From NCBI GenBank assembly GCA_022842595.1, contig JALHPF010000023.1:29689-93688 (forward strand): a stretch of 64,000 bases of DNA. Reading direction: 5' to 3'. The notes beneath the pieces were generated by a model. It was not told the DNA's origin. It saw only the letters and a program-made list of their open reading frames with translations, and made no database searches. The position numbers and the translations under genes are program-made. This DNA is from Rubrivivax sp. (GTDB lineage: Bacteria > Pseudomonadota > Gammaproteobacteria > Burkholderiales > Burkholderiaceae_C). Of the stretch, positions 11,647 through 21,369 are shown piece by piece (the stretch's first letter is position 1; the number at the start of each line of letters is the position of its first letter).

Positions 11647-12467
11647 CCAAGGATGCGATGAAGCCCCCGAGCGGCCTCACGGGCGCCGTGCTCTACGCCA
11701 AGGACATGGCGCGGGTCGCGGCGTTCTACGAACAGGTGTGCGGGCTGACGGCCGCGGGCGGCGACAAGACGCACGTGGCCTTGCAGGCCGCAGGCTCCCT
11801 GCTCGTGGTCCATGCGATTGCGCGCGCCTATGCCAAGGACATCGTCATCACCCAGCCGCCGCAGCGGCGCGAGGACACGCCGATCAAGCCCGTCTTCGGC
11901 GTTCCCAGCCTGGCCGCTGCGCGCGCCTATGCCGCGGCGCTGGGCGGGGTGCTGGACCCGGTGGCGCGCGAATGGACCTACACCCGCCAGGGCAGCGCGC
12001 GCACGATGTGCGACGGCCATGATCCCGAAGGCAATGTGTTCCAGTTGTGGCAGGCCGCGGGCGAAGTCGCGGAAGACCGCCAGCGCATCTCGTCAGGCTC
12101 GCGCTTCGAGGCCGACATCGGCTATTCGCGGGCCGTCGTGGCAGGCGACTGGGTCTTCGTTTCAGGCACCACCGGTTTCGACTACGCCGCCATGACGATC
12201 AGCGACGACGTCACCCAGCAGGCCGCGCAATGCCTGCGCAACATCGAAGCAGCGCTGCAGCAGGCCGGGTCCGGCCTGGCCGACGTGGTGCGCGTGCATT
12301 ACCTGCTGCCGCGTACCGAAGACTTCGAACCCTGCTGGCCGGTGCTGCGCGCCGCCTTCGCTGACGTGCGGCCAGCAGCGACCATGCTGCAAGCCGGCCT
12401 GGCCGACCCTCGCATGCGCATCGAGATCGAAGTCACGGCCCTGAAACGCCGTGCGGGCCATGCCTGA
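11643..12467 (+). CDS. VOC (glyoxalase-like) domain fused to RidA family domain
   Basis: A 274-residue single chain with two recognisable modules. Residues 10-137 are a VOC/glyoxalase-bleomycin-resistance fold ([21 protein letters not shown] at its start, [11 protein letters not shown] at its end). Residues 147-274 are a RidA/YjgF-like domain beginning [11 protein letters not shown], then [13 protein letters not shown], and ending in RIEIEVTAL. In relatives these two families are usually separate neighbouring genes. Here no stop or start codon separates them. RidA proteins hydrolyse reactive enamine/imine intermediates; the VOC half has no obvious substrate. The ATG at 11643 overlaps the purL stop, so it is probably coupled to purL. 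The fusion is read directly from the sequence; the function is not known. Confidence 0.82.
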   Translation: MTKDAMKPPSGLTGAVLYAKDMARVAAFYEQVCGLTAAGGDKTHVALQAAGSLLVVHAIARAYAKDIVITQPPQRREDTPIKPVFGVPSLAAARAYAAALGGVLDPVAREWTYTRQGSARTMCDGHDPEGNVFQLWQAAGEVAEDRQRISSGSRFEADIGYSRAVVAGDWVFVSGTTGFDYAAMTISDDVTQQAAQCLRNIEAALQQAGSGLADVVRVHYLLPRTEDFEPCWPVLRAAFADVRPAATMLQAGLADPRMRIEIEVTALKRRAGHA

Positions 12468-13539
12468 CAGGCCGCTGCAGCGCGCCGGGTCCTTCGCCCA
12501 GCGCTTCGGCCTGCGCCTGCCGATGCTGATGGCGCCGATGGCCGGGGCTTCGCCGGTGGCCCTGGCTGCGGCTGTGGCCAACGCTGGCGGGCTGGGTGCG
12601 CTGGGGGCCCTGCTGCACGAGCCAGCGACCATCACGGCCTGGGCCAGCGACTTCCGTCGCCAGACCGACGGCCCGCTGCAGGTGAACCTGTGGCTGCCCG
12701 ACCCGCTGCCCGTGCGCGATGCCCGCCAAGAGGCGGCGCTGCGCCAGTTCCTGGCCGGTTTCGGCCCGCAGGTGCCGGCCAGTGCCGGCGACGCCCGTCC
12801 GCCCGACTTCGATGCCCAGTGCGCCGCCGTGCTGGCCGCGCGCCCGGCCGTGGTGTCCACCATCATGGGTTTGCTGACCGCCGACTGGGTGCGGCGTTTC
12901 CACGATGCGGGTGTCGCCTGGTTCGCCAACGTCACCACGCCGGCCGAGGCACGTCTGGCCGAGGCTGCCGGGGCCGACGTGGTGGTGGCGCAAGGCGCCG
13001 AGGCCGGCGGTCATCGCGGCAGTTTCGACGCCGCCCGTGGTCGCGACGATGCCGTCGGCCTGTTCGCGCTGTTGCCGCAGGTGGTGGACGCCGTGCGTGT
13101 GCCGGTGGTGGCCACCGGCGGCATTGCCGATGCGCGTGGCGTGGCCGCCGCGCTCATGCTCGGTGCCAGCGCGGTGCAGGTGGGCACGGCTTTGCTGGCC
13201 AGCCCCGAGGCAGGCATCAACGCCGCATGGGCTGCAGCGCTGCCCGGCCTGAAGGTCACCGACACCCGCCTCACCCAGGCGTTTTCCGGCCGTTGGGGCC
13301 GCGCCATCGGCAACGCCTACCTGCGCGCGGCCGCGGCGCCTGATGCGCCTGCGCCGGCTCCTTACCCCGTGCAGCGCGGCCTGACCGCGGCGATGCGCCG
13401 TGAAGCCGAACAGGCCGGCGACCTGCAGCGCCAGCAGGCCTGGGCCGGCCAGGCTGCTGCGCTATGCCGGCCAGGCGAGCCTGCTGGCAGCTGGGTTCAG
13501 CGTGTCTGGCTCGAAGCGCAGGTCTTGCTGCAGGCTTGA
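12460..13539 (+). CDS. nitronate monooxygenase (NMO/2-nitropropane dioxygenase family)
   Basis: FMN-dependent TIM-barrel enzyme of the NMO family, which oxidises alkyl nitronates such as propionate-3-nitronate to less toxic products. It has 359 residues. Diagnostic blocks are PMLMAPMAGASP near the N-terminus, AQGAEAGGHRGSF carrying the catalytic His, and the FMN phosphate-binding stretch ATGGIADARGVAAALMLGA. The ATG at 12460 overlaps the end of the VOC-RidA gene by 8 bases; a GTG at 12451 would add three residues. It is the third gene of a purL-led transcription unit. The exact substrate cannot be told from sequence. Confidence 0.9.
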   Translation: MPDRPLQRAGSFAQRFGLRLPMLMAPMAGASPVALAAAVANAGGLGALGALLHEPATITAWASDFRRQTDGPLQVNLWLPDPLPVRDARQEAALRQFLAGFGPQVPASAGDARPPDFDAQCAAVLAARPAVVSTIMGLLTADWVRRFHDAGVAWFANVTTPAEARLAEAAGADVVVAQGAEAGGHRGSFDAARGRDDAVGLFALLPQVVDAVRVPVVATGGIADARGVAAALMLGASAVQVGTALLASPEAGINAAWAAALPGLKVTDTRLTQAFSGRWGRAIGNAYLRAAAAPDAPAPAPYPVQRGLTAAMRREAEQAGDLQRQQAWAGQAAALCRPGEPAGSWVQRVWLEAQVLLQA

Positions 13540-13887
13540 ACGATGGCCGAGGCCTTCGTCGGCGACTCCTCACGCAACCGCGAGGCCGCGGCCAGCGTGC
13601 TGGTGCCCGCCGGCCTGGACGACAGCCGGCCGTCGCTTCAGGCGGCCCTTCGCGCCAGGACATCCGCGTGGGGGGGCGCGCACTGGCGAGAACCGGCGTC
13701 GAGGGGCAGTCCGACAGCCCGCGCATTGGCCGCCTTGAAGTGGAACTCACGCGTGCCGGCAGTCCTGTGTCGAACGTCGACGGCGACACCATGTCCAACA
13801 TGGACCTGGACGCGCCCGTGCGGACGCTGTCGCTGAGCCCGCGCGGCAAACCGGCCTTCCAGGGCCGCCACGCGCCGTGAAGGCGGT
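13540..13887. other. 348-base intergenic stretch, no supported gene
   Basis: It lies between the convergent nitronate monooxygenase and S9 peptidase genes. Open frames exist on both strands (for example 13543-13836 plus and 13638-13871 minus), but none has a ribosome-binding site or a composition I can link to a family. The last 170 bases read fairly protein-like in the plus frame ending at 13880, so a decayed gene end is possible. No strong hairpin or repeat was noticed. Confidence 0.4.
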
Positions 13888-15948
13888 CTATCTGACGACC
13901 GTCTGCTCGAGGAACTTCACCAGCGTGGCGAAGTAGAAGTCGGCGTTCTCGCGCCGCACGAAGCCATGGCCTTCGTTGTCGGCCAGCAGGTACCACACGG
14001 GGCTGTTGCGGGCTTGCAGCTTGCGCACGATCTGCTCGCTTTCCGTCCAGGGCACACGCGGGTCGTTCTTGCCCTGGGCCACGAGCAGCGGCTTGCTGAT
14101 CCGGTCCGACAGGTTCAGCGGCGCGATGCTCTCCATGAAGGCGCGCATCGCCGGGTCACGCTCGTCGCCGTACTCGACGCGGCGCAAGTCACGGCGGTAG
14201 CTTTCGGTGCGTTCGAGGAAGGTGACGAAGTTGCTGATGCCCACCGTCGAGGCGGCCCCGGCGATGCGGTCGGCCAGGCGCACGCTGGCGGCCAGCGCCA
14301 TGTAGCCGCCGTAGCTGCCGCCGCCCACCACCACGCGCTCGGCGTCCAGCCGCGGGTGCGTGGCCATCCAGTCGATGGCCGTTCCCATGTCCTTGACCGA
14401 GTCCTCGCGCAGCCGACCGTTGTCGAGGTTGAGGAAAGTCTTGCCGTAGCCGGCAGAGCCGCGCACGTTGGGCTCGAGTACGGCAATGCCCATCTCCTGC
14501 GTCAGGTAGTTCAGCCGGCCCTTCCAGCCCAGCTTGGACTGGCCTTCGGGCCCGCCGTGCACCGACATGTAGACCGGCCGCTTGCCGGTGAAGCGGGCTG
14601 GCGGCAGGTAGAGGATGCCGCTGATGGTGCGGCCGTCGAAGCTTTTCCAGCGCACGACCTCGGGGTCGGGCAGGTTGCCCAGGTCCAGGCCGGCGGGGGT
14701 GACTGGCTGGGTCCAGATGGCGACTGCACCGGTACCCGGTTCCAGGGTGACGATCTGCGCCGGCGCCTTGGCGCCGCTCACGACCATGGCCAGCTCGCCC
14801 GTGACGGCGTGCGTGCGCAGGCTGCCGACGCTGCCGACCGGCAGACGGGTGGCCGGCGGCAGCGCACGTTCGGCGCCGGTGGCGGCGTCGAGCAGGCGCA
14901 GTTCGTCGCGGCCATCGACATTGGCGGCCAGTGCCAGCAGACCGCTGCGCGGTGCGAGGTCGCCGTCGGCCACGTCCCAGGGGATATGGCTGGTCAGGCG
15001 CTGCAGGCTGGTCGCAGGCGCTGCAAGGTTCAGCCGCATCAGTTCGCGGAATTCGCTGGCGCGGTCGCTCACGACGTAGAGCGCCTGCCCGTCGGGCGCC
15101 CAGCCGGCGGCGAAATGGCTGGCGACCAAGGTTTCGCCGGCCGCCGGAAGCACCTGGCGCCGCTCGCCGCTGGCCAGGTCGACGAGCCAGACCTCGCTGC
15201 GTGTGGCCGACACGTAGTTCGTCACCGCGGCCTGCCGGCCGTCGGGCGAGACTTCGACATTGCCCCAGCCGCCGCCCGGTAGTTCGGCCACCGTGCGGGC
15301 GTTGGCCGGGTTCAAGGGGTCGACCAGGCTCAGCGTCGTGCTGATGCTGGCGCGGGTGCCGCCTTGCGCGGTGCGGTCGATCGGCACCGATGTGTAGAGC
15401 ATGCGGGCCGGCTGACCTGCGGCCCCCGCCACCCAGGCGCCAAAGGCATGGCGCTGACCCGACGGCGTGATCTGCACCGTGGCGCGGGTGTCCGGGTCGA
15501 GCCGGAAGATCTGGAAGACCTCGTCGCCGCCGGTGCCGCGGCCGAAGACGATGTAGCGCCCCTGGCCGGGTTCCCAGCGTGCGGCACTTACCGGGTCGGG
15601 GCTGTCGGTCAGCGGTTCCAGCGCACCCAGGGGGCTGCGCAGACGGAAGATCTGCGTCGTGCTGGAACCCGGCAGCCGGTGCGACACGAGCATCTCACGG
15701 CGCTGGGGGTGCCAGTCGACGATGCCATGGCCGACCACCTGGCTGTAGCGCTGGATCGGGTCCAGCACGGCCTGCGACAGCGCTGGCACACCTTCCACGC
15801 GCATCGCTGCCGGTGGTGCCAGCGTCGGCCCAGCGGGTGGGGCTTGAACGGCAGCGCAGCCGCCCAGCAAGGCTGCGGCGGCTGCGGTGCAAGCCAGCGC
15901 CAGGGCGGCGCGGCGTGGGATGGGCGGGAAGGTCGCTGGTGATGTCAT
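13888..15948 (-). CDS. S9 family prolyl oligopeptidase-like lipoprotein
   Basis: A 686-residue serine peptidase. A signal sequence ends in the lipobox LLGGC at about residues 27-31, so it should be a lipoprotein of the periplasm or outer membrane. A beta-propeller region (about 60-420) with TolB/DPP-IV-like blades precedes an alpha/beta-hydrolase domain. The nucleophile Ser545 is in GGGSYGGYM, the acid is probably in KNDPRVPW, and the His is in DNEGHGF near residue 660. S9 enzymes cleave short peptides, often after Pro or Ala; the substrate here is unknown. It is transcribed towards the nitronate monooxygenase gene and 39 bases downstream of the Tim44-like gene. Confidence 0.92.
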   Translation of the reverse strand: MTSPATFPPIPRRAALALACTAAAAALLGGCAAVQAPPAGPTLAPPAAMRVEGVPALSQAVLDPIQRYSQVVGHGIVDWHPQRREMLVSHRLPGSSTTQIFRLRSPLGALEPLTDSPDPVSAARWEPGQGRYIVFGRGTGGDEVFQIFRLDPDTRATVQITPSGQRHAFGAWVAGAAGQPARMLYTSVPIDRTAQGGTRASISTTLSLVDPLNPANARTVAELPGGGWGNVEVSPDGRQAAVTNYVSATRSEVWLVDLASGERRQVLPAAGETLVASHFAAGWAPDGQALYVVSDRASEFRELMRLNLAAPATSLQRLTSHIPWDVADGDLAPRSGLLALAANVDGRDELRLLDAATGAERALPPATRLPVGSVGSLRTHAVTGELAMVVSGAKAPAQIVTLEPGTGAVAIWTQPVTPAGLDLGNLPDPEVVRWKSFDGRTISGILYLPPARFTGKRPVYMSVHGGPEGQSKLGWKGRLNYLTQEMGIAVLEPNVRGSAGYGKTFLNLDNGRLREDSVKDMGTAIDWMATHPRLDAERVVVGGGSYGGYMALAASVRLADRIAGAASTVGISNFVTFLERTESYRRDLRRVEYGDERDPAMRAFMESIAPLNLSDRISKPLLVAQGKNDPRVPWTESEQIVRKLQARNSPVWYLLADNEGHGFVRRENADFYFATLVKFLEQTVVR

Positions 15949-15987
15949 GCCGCCATGTTAGCGGCGCAGCACCTGGCCCTTCCGGAA

Positions 15988-17034
15988 CTACGCCTTGGCG
16001 TTCTGCTCGATGCCGGCGATGGCCCAGGCGCTGTCGGCGCTGCCCGCTTCCTTGACGAGGTGCCAGATCTCGTCGAACGAGGTCGGCGCTGCGCCGGTCT
16101 CTTCGACCACCTGGCCGGTGAAGCGGACGCTGACGATCTGGCGATCGCTTTCGTCGGCCACGTCGAGCACCTGCGCGTCGACCTTGACGACGTCGGTGGT
16201 CTGCAAGGCGCCATTGCGGTCCTGGATGTCCAGGCGGATGGCGGCGAACATTTCCGGCGTCGTGAAGCGGCGCAGGTCGTTCAGGTCGCCGGCATCATTG
16301 GCCGTCTGCATGCGGATGAAGATCATCTTGGCAATGCGGGCAAAGCCTTCGCTGTCGAAGGCAGCGGGCACGAAGGCGGCGGTGACCGGCGCAGTCGTGC
16401 TGGCGTTGGCCGCAGCTGCCACGGGTGCCGCCGGCGACACGGTTGAGCTTGCGGGCTCGGCGACGGGCTTGAAGGCCGCCGGGCGCTCGTCCACGAACAC
16501 CGGCTGGGCCGGCTTGGCGGGTGCCACCGGCTGCGGCGCTGCCTGGCGGAAGCTGTTGTTGCCGGCGGCCGTGCCGGCAGCGGCGTTGGCCATGGCCGGG
16601 CCGTTCTGGCCAGCGCCGCGGCCGAAGCGGGCCATCAGGAAGCGCACCAGGAAGAACGCAGCCACGCCCAGCAGGGCCAGCATCACGAAATTGGCCAGCT
16701 CAGCGCCCAGGCCCATGCTGCTGAACAGTGCCGCCAGCCCCAGGCCAGCGGCCAGGCCAGCGATGGGGCCGAGCCACGAACGTTTGCCTGCGGCGGCAGC
16801 GGCGGTGCCGGCAGCGGCAGCGGCAGGTGCACCCGGGGTGGCGCCCTGTGCGGGCTGCGCGGGCTTGGCCGGCGGCGCGTCAGGGGCCTGGCGCGCCGGC
16901 ATGTCGCGCTGCATGCCTTGCGAACGGCCGGCGCCCAGGCGCTTGGCGTCAGCGTCCTGCGGCACGGCCAGGGTCGTCAGCGCCACGGCGGCGCCAAGGG
17001 CCAGAGTCATCGCGCGATTCATCCAGGTGTTCAT
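15988..17034 (-). CDS. exported Tim44-like domain protein
   Basis: A 348-residue protein with an N-terminal signal sequence (MTLALGAAVALTTLAVPQDADA). A Pro/Ala-rich linker (about 45-85) is followed by two hydrophobic segments (about 85-110 and 113-133), a second low-complexity linker and a C-terminal Tim44-like domain (about 220-340; GFARIAKMIFIRMQTANDAG onward). This layout is common in betaproteobacteria, where the role of the Tim44 fold is unknown. It may bind membranes or lipid. The start may instead be MNRAM four codons in. It is probably co-transcribed with the S9 lipoprotein. Confidence 0.87.
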   Translation of the reverse strand: MNTWMNRAMTLALGAAVALTTLAVPQDADAKRLGAGRSQGMQRDMPARQAPDAPPAKPAQPAQGATPGAPAAAAAGTAAAAAGKRSWLGPIAGLAAGLGLAALFSSMGLGAELANFVMLALLGVAAFFLVRFLMARFGRGAGQNGPAMANAAAGTAAGNNSFRQAAPQPVAPAKPAQPVFVDERPAAFKPVAEPASSTVSPAAPVAAAANASTTAPVTAAFVPAAFDSEGFARIAKMIFIRMQTANDAGDLNDLRRFTTPEMFAAIRLDIQDRNGALQTTDVVKVDAQVLDVADESDRQIVSVRFTGQVVEETGAAPTSFDEIWHLVKEAGSADSAWAIAGIEQNAKA

Positions 17035-17217
17035 TCAGGCAGTCCTTGTCTCTCGTCTGGGCCAGAAGGCCATGAGGAGTGAAGTGTGAGGCCAATGAAC
17101 ATGGGGGCGCCAGATGGCAAACCAAGGCCCCTGTCGGTGTGGGTGCAGGGGTACCGGCGCGCGGGCATCATGCCCGGGCGCCAAGCCGGCGTGTTCACCT
17201 GCGCCCTGCACCCTGCC

Positions 17218-17700
17218 ATGTCGATTGCCCTGCTCTGGACCTTGAGCGTCGCCCTCATCCTGCTGGGCCTGGCCGGCACCGTGCTGCCTGCGCTGCCGGG
17301 CACTGCGTTCGTGCTCGGCGGCATCGTCCTCGGTGCCTGGATCGACGACTTCACCCGGGTCGGCACGACCACGCTGGTGGTGGTGGGCGTGCTGGCAGTG
17401 CTGGCCTGGGTGCTGGACTACGTGGCCGGCCTGCTGGGCGCGAAGAGGGCCGGCGCCAGCCGCCAGGCCCTGGTGGGTGCCGCCGTGGGCACGGTGCTGG
17501 GCTTGTTCATGGGCATCGTCGGGGTTCTGTTCATGCCCCTGGTCGGCGCAGCGGTGGGCGAATACATGGCCAGGCGCGATCAGAAGAACGCCGTGAAGGT
17601 GGGTGTGGCCACCTGGCTGGGCATCATGGCCGGGCTGCTGGCCAAGGTCGTGCTCGCGTTCATGATGGTGGGGATCTTCATCGCGGCCCTGGTGTTCTGA
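17218..17700 (+). CDS. DUF456 family membrane protein
   Basis: A 160-residue, very hydrophobic protein of the DUF456 family, with about five membrane segments and repeated glycine-rich helices (GLAGTVLPALPGTAFVLGG near the N-terminus). The family is uncharacterised. The ATG at 17218 (MSIALLWTL) was chosen because the upstream extension from 17086 is polar, Arg-rich and unlike the family; no clear ribosome-binding site is visible. It converges on the YdcF-like gene with only 10 bases between the stop codons. Confidence 0.85.
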   Translation: MSIALLWTLSVALILLGLAGTVLPALPGTAFVLGGIVLGAWIDDFTRVGTTTLVVVGVLAVLAWVLDYVAGLLGAKRAGASRQALVGAAVGTVLGLFMGIVGVLFMPLVGAAVGEYMARRDQKNAVKVGVATWLGIMAGLLAKVVLAFMMVGIFIAALVF

Positions 17701-17710
17701 CGCCCACCGC

Positions 17711-18517
17711 TCAGGCGCCGAGCAGCAGCCCCAGCCATTCGTGCAGCAGCAGCCGGGTTTGCTCGGCACCGCCCAGGCTGGGCAGCCAGTTGACTGCGCG
17801 CAGCCTGGTGTCGGCCGACACGCCCATCGGCGCCAGCGTCAGCTGGATCGGCACCGGGCCCGCGGCAATCGCGCGGCGGAAGGCGCGGGCAGCGCGGGGC
17901 ATGTGGTAGTCGTGGGTGACGAGGATGATGTGGCGGATGCCCTGTTCGCGCAGCAGGGCCACGGTGCGCGAGGCGTTTTCGCGCGTGTCGCGTGATTCGC
18001 CTTCCTGCCAGCGGATCTTGAAGCCCAGTTCGGTTTCGGCGGTGCGCCCGGCGACTGCCGCTTCCGACGCGCCTTCAGGGGCACCCCAGCCCTGGCCGCC
18101 ACTGAAGGCCAGGGGCAGCTGGGTCTGCTTGGCCAGGTGCACGCCGTAGCGCAGTCGCTCGATGCCCCGTGGGTGCAGCTGGGCGCTGCCCCGTTCCAGC
18201 GCCAGCGGTGTGCGGCCCCCGCCCAGCACCACCACGGCCGCCAGCGGTGCGCGGCGCAGCGCCACCACCTCGGCCGGCTGCAGCACCGGCGGCGGCTGCA
18301 CCAGGGCCCGGCGGATGATGAACGACACCGCCGACGTCGCCGACAGCCAGATGCCGGCGCAGGCCAGCACGATGAGCAGCCAGCCCAGCAGCCGGCGGTT
18401 GACCAGGACACGTGCGCCCACCAGCACCAGCAGCAGGAAGGGCACGGGCGGCAGCATGAGTGCAGCCACGACCGGCTTCCACGACTCGACGCCCAGCGTC
18501 TGCAGCAGCTCGTTCAT
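17711..18517 (-). CDS. YdcF/ElyC family (DUF218) membrane-anchored protein
   Basis: A 268-residue protein with two N-terminal membrane helices (about 18-36 and 44-66) and a periplasmic DUF218 domain. DUF218 hallmarks are VVVLGGG (about 95), the acidic motif ESRDTRENA (about 175), and [10 protein letters not shown] (about 200). Relatives include ElyC, which acts in envelope and peptidoglycan lipid-carrier homeostasis, and SanA. A precise role cannot be assigned. The gene is preceded on the same strand by gcdH with a 52-base gap. Confidence 0.88.
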   Translation of the reverse strand: MNELLQTLGVESWKPVVAALMLPPVPFLLLVLVGARVLVNRRLLGWLLIVLACAGIWLSATSAVSFIIRRALVQPPPVLQPAEVVALRRAPLAAVVVLGGGRTPLALERGSAQLHPRGIERLRYGVHLAKQTQLPLAFSGGQGWGAPEGASEAAVAGRTAETELGFKIRWQEGESRDTRENASRTVALLREQGIRHIILVTHDYHMPRAARAFRRAIAAGPVPIQLTLAPMGVSADTRLRAVNWLPSLGGAEQTRLLLHEWLGLLLGA

Positions 18518-18569
18518 GCCTGGCCCGCACAGCCGCCGACGGCCTGGCCGGCCGCCTGGCGCAGCAAGC

Positions 18570-19778
18570 TCAGAAGAACGCCTGCAAGCCGGTCTGCGCG
18601 CGACCGAGGATCAGCGCATGGATGTCGTGCGTGCCCTCGTAGGTGTTCACCGTTTCGAGGTTGATCATGTGGCGGATGACGTGGTATTCGTCGTGGATGC
18701 CGTTGCCGCCATGCATGTCACGAGCGACGCGCGCAATATCGAGCGCCTTGCCGCAGCTGTTGCGCTTGATCAGGCTGATCATCTCGGGCGCGGCCTGGCC
18801 CTCGTCCATGAGCCGGCCCACGCGCAGCACGCTCTGAAGGCCGAGGGTGATCTCGGTCTGCATGTCGGCCAGCTTCTTCTGGATGAGCTGGTTTGCGGCC
18901 AGCGGGCGGCCGAACTGCTGGCGGTCCAGCGTGTACTGGCGCGCCGCATGCCAGCAGAATTCTGCGGCGCCCAGCACACCCCAGGCAATGCCGAAGCGGG
19001 CCTTGTTCAGGCAGCCGAAGGGGCCCTTCAGGCCGTTCACGTTCGGCAGCAACTGCGCTTCGGGTACGAATACATCGTCCATCACGATCTCGCCCGTGAT
19101 GCTGGCGCGCAGGCTCATCTTGCCTTCGATCTTCGGCGCGCTCAGGCCCGCCATGCCCTTTTCCAGGATGAAGCCGTGGATCGCTTCCTGGCCACCGACC
19201 GAGCCGTTGGCGTCGACCTTCTTCGCCCAGACGACGAAGACGTCGGCGATCGGGCTGTTGGTGATCCACATCTTGCTGCCCTTGAGCACATAGCCGGCGA
19301 CGCCGTCGCGCACCGCGGGCGTGGCCCTCGTCAGCATGCCGGCCGGGTCGCTGCCGTGGTTGGGCTCGGTCAGGCCGAAGCAGCCGACCCACTGGCCGCT
19401 GGCCAGCTTCGGCAGGTACTTCCCGCGCTGGGCTTCGCTGCCGTAGGCGTGGATGGGGTGCATCACCAGGCTGCTCTGCACGCTCATCGCGCTGCGGTAG
19501 CCGCTGTCCACCCGTTCGACCTCACGCGCCACGAGGCCGTAGCAGACATGGTTCAGGCCGGCGCAGCCATAGCCTTCGATGGTGCTGCCGAGCAGGCCGA
19601 GTTCGCCCATCTCGTTCATGATCTCGCGGTCGAACTTCTCGTGCCGTGCAGCCATCAGCACGCGTGTCTGCAGGCGGTCCTGGCAGTAGGCCTGGGCGGC
19701 ATCGCGTACCGCGCGTTCGTCGCTGCTCAACTGCGCATCGAACTGGAAAGGGTCATCCCACTGGAACTTCGCGGCCAT
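18570..19778 (-). CDS. gcdH: glutaryl-CoA dehydrogenase
   Basis: FAD-dependent acyl-CoA dehydrogenase that oxidises and decarboxylates glutaryl-CoA to crotonyl-CoA in lysine and tryptophan breakdown. It has 402 residues. The catalytic base Glu381 is in [14 protein letters not shown], a signature of the GcdH branch. The FAD/substrate block [13 protein letters not shown] and the C-terminal [10 protein letters not shown] are present. The start at 19778 ([11 protein letters not shown]) matches the family; 20 further upstream codons are open but unlike it. No electron-transfer flavoprotein gene is adjacent. Confidence 0.94.
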   Translation of the reverse strand: MAAKFQWDDPFQFDAQLSSDERAVRDAAQAYCQDRLQTRVLMAARHEKFDREIMNEMGELGLLGSTIEGYGCAGLNHVCYGLVAREVERVDSGYRSAMSVQSSLVMHPIHAYGSEAQRGKYLPKLASGQWVGCFGLTEPNHGSDPAGMLTRATPAVRDGVAGYVLKGSKMWITNSPIADVFVVWAKKVDANGSVGGQEAIHGFILEKGMAGLSAPKIEGKMSLRASITGEIVMDDVFVPEAQLLPNVNGLKGPFGCLNKARFGIAWGVLGAAEFCWHAARQYTLDRQQFGRPLAANQLIQKKLADMQTEITLGLQSVLRVGRLMDEGQAAPEMISLIKRNSCGKALDIARVARDMHGGNGIHDEYHVIRHMINLETVNTYEGTHDIHALILGRAQTGLQAFF

Positions 19779-19870
19779 CGTGCATCTCCGGATAATCGAC
19801 TTGCAGTGTAAAGACTCGCCCGTACCTGCGACTGACATGCCGGCGACAAACCCGGCGGCAAGGAATGCAA

Positions 19871-20410
19871 ATGAATCAACAGATCATCACACTCGGCGGC
19901 GGCTGCTTCTGGTGCACCGAAGCGGTGTTCGAGCAGGTCGACGGCGTCGTGGCCGTCGAAAGCGGCTACAGCAACGGCCATGTGGTCAAGCCCAGCTACG
20001 AACAGGTGTGCACCGGCAACACCGGTCACAACGAGGTCATCCGCGTCACGTTCGACGCCGAGAGCATCAGCCTGCGCGAGATCCTGGAGATATTCTTCGT
20101 CATCCACGACCCCACCAGCCTGAACCGCCAGGGCGCCGACCAGGGCACGCAGTACCGCAGCGGCATCTACTGGCACACGCCCGAGCAGGAGACCGTGGCC
20201 CAGGCGGTGCGGGCCGAGCTCAACGAACAGCTCAAGGGCCGCGTCGTCACCGAGATCCAGCGCGAGGACAACTACTCACGCGCCGAGGCCTACCACCAGC
20301 ACTACTTCGCCCAGCATCCCGGCCAGGGCTACTGCGCGATGGTGGTGGTGCCGAAGGTCGAGAAGTTTCGCAAGACCTTCCGCCATCGCGTGAAGGCCGC
20401 TGCCGCCTGA
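19871..20410 (+). CDS. msrA: peptide-methionine (S)-S-oxide reductase
   Basis: Repairs oxidised methionine by reducing methionine-S-sulfoxide. It has 179 residues, with the catalytic Cys12 in [12 protein letters not shown]. The family blocks [19 protein letters not shown], and GTQYRSGIY with AYHQHYF are present. AAGGA (19860-19864) is spaced correctly for the ATG at 19871; the ATG at 19865 is too close to it. It is divergent from gcdH. No msrB is adjacent. Confidence 0.95.
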   Translation: MNQQIITLGGGCFWCTEAVFEQVDGVVAVESGYSNGHVVKPSYEQVCTGNTGHNEVIRVTFDAESISLREILEIFFVIHDPTSLNRQGADQGTQYRSGIYWHTPEQETVAQAVRAELNEQLKGRVVTEIQREDNYSRAEAYHQHYFAQHPGQGYCAMVVVPKVEKFRKTFRHRVKAAAA

Positions 20411-20430
20411 TCGGCGGCTGGGCGGCGCGC

Positions 20431-20793
20431 CTAGAAAGGCGCGAAGCTGCTTGGCGGCTCGCTGTCGGCGAACACCGAATCGAGCCCGCGGCGCAGCATC
20501 TGGCGGCGGCGCCTGGCGTCGGGGTTGGCACCCGAGAGCGCGGCAAAGACCGGGCCGCGCAGCAGCCACAGGTCCACCGGCTCTTCGGCCGAACGAACCT
20601 GCGTACGCAGCCAGCCGGCTTCGCTCTCGGCCACTGCGTCCAGCGCCAGCAGATAAGTCTGTTTCAGGTCGACGAAGGCCCTGCGGGCGGCCATCCGCGC
20701 CAGGCGGTCGCCCGGCATGCCGCTGCCCAGGGCCTGGGCCCCGGTGAAGTGCCGCGGCGCCGAATAGTTGGTGTTGGAAGCTGGGGAATTCAT
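20431..20793 (-). CDS. hypothetical protein, second gene of a coupled pair
   Basis: A 120-residue protein I do not recognise. It has no signal peptide or membrane segment. The middle (MAARRAFVDLKQTYLLALDAV) and the stretch around RTQVRSAEEPVDLWLLRGPVF look helical. The C-terminal part is basic (ARRRRQMLRRG). The ATG at 20793 overlaps the stop of the upstream gene (TGATG), which strongly suggests translational coupling and a shared function. It converges on msrA with 20 bases between. Confidence 0.65.
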   Translation of the reverse strand: MNSPASNTNYSAPRHFTGAQALGSGMPGDRLARMAARRAFVDLKQTYLLALDAVAESEAGWLRTQVRSAEEPVDLWLLRGPVFAALSGANPDARRRRQMLRRGLDSVFADSEPPSSFAPF

Positions 20794-21212
20794 CAGAGGG
20801 ATCCGAACTGCGAACGCGGTGCGCGCGTGGGAAAGTGGCGATTCAGCAGGGCGAGCCGGCCTTCGGCCTCGCGCTGGCTGTGGGCCAGACCGACGACCCG
20901 GAAGACTTCGGTGCGCAGGTGCCACAACTCGCGCAGTGAACGTGCCAGGGCGATGCGGTTGCGCAGGCTGTCGGCCTCGTCGCTGTCGACGTCGGCCACC
21001 GAACGCATGAATTCGACCCGGATCGCGGGGACGCGGTTCATCGGCGGCGCCACGTCGGCCGGCGCCGGTGCCAACAGCCAGAACAGCAGCCGCTGCCATG
21101 TCGACTCGGGCGCCTGGCGCAGCGAAGGCGGCTGCACACCCAGGTGGGTGCTGTTGCCGGGGCCGAGCGTGGACCTCGGGTGCCAGCGCGACAGGATGTT
21201 CAGCGGTTTCAT
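20793..21212 (-). CDS. hypothetical protein, first gene of a coupled pair
   Basis: A 139-residue protein not recognised. A mixed N-terminal half contains WQRLLFWLLAPAP, too short and broken for a clear membrane helix. The second half is strongly helical and charged (DEADSLRNRIALARSLRELWHLRTEVF), possibly a coiled coil. It overlaps the next gene by one base. The 157-base gap upstream, shared with the divergent penicillin acylase gene, must hold its promoter; no clear element was seen. Confidence 0.62.
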   Translation of the reverse strand: MKPLNILSRWHPRSTLGPGNSTHLGVQPPSLRQAPESTWQRLLFWLLAPAPADVAPPMNRVPAIRVEFMRSVADVDSDEADSLRNRIALARSLRELWHLRTEVFRVVGLAHSQREAEGRLALLNRHFPTRAPRSQFGSL

Positions 21213-21369
21213 GATCTTGTTATCGGGTGGGCAGTGCTTGAACCTGAGGCCATGTTGCCCTGGCCGGGTGGGGGCCTAACGCGCGAGAAACGGCGGCTAA
21301 GCCGGGCAGTTCATGGCCGCGTCACGCGCCGGGTTAGCCTTGCGCACCGTCATCAGCCTGGAACCCGGC

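Noticed and set aside
13543..13836. 97-codon plus-strand frame after the nitronate monooxygenase gene
   Set aside because: No ribosome-binding site, biased composition (Trp/Pro/Arg-rich end) and no recognisable family.
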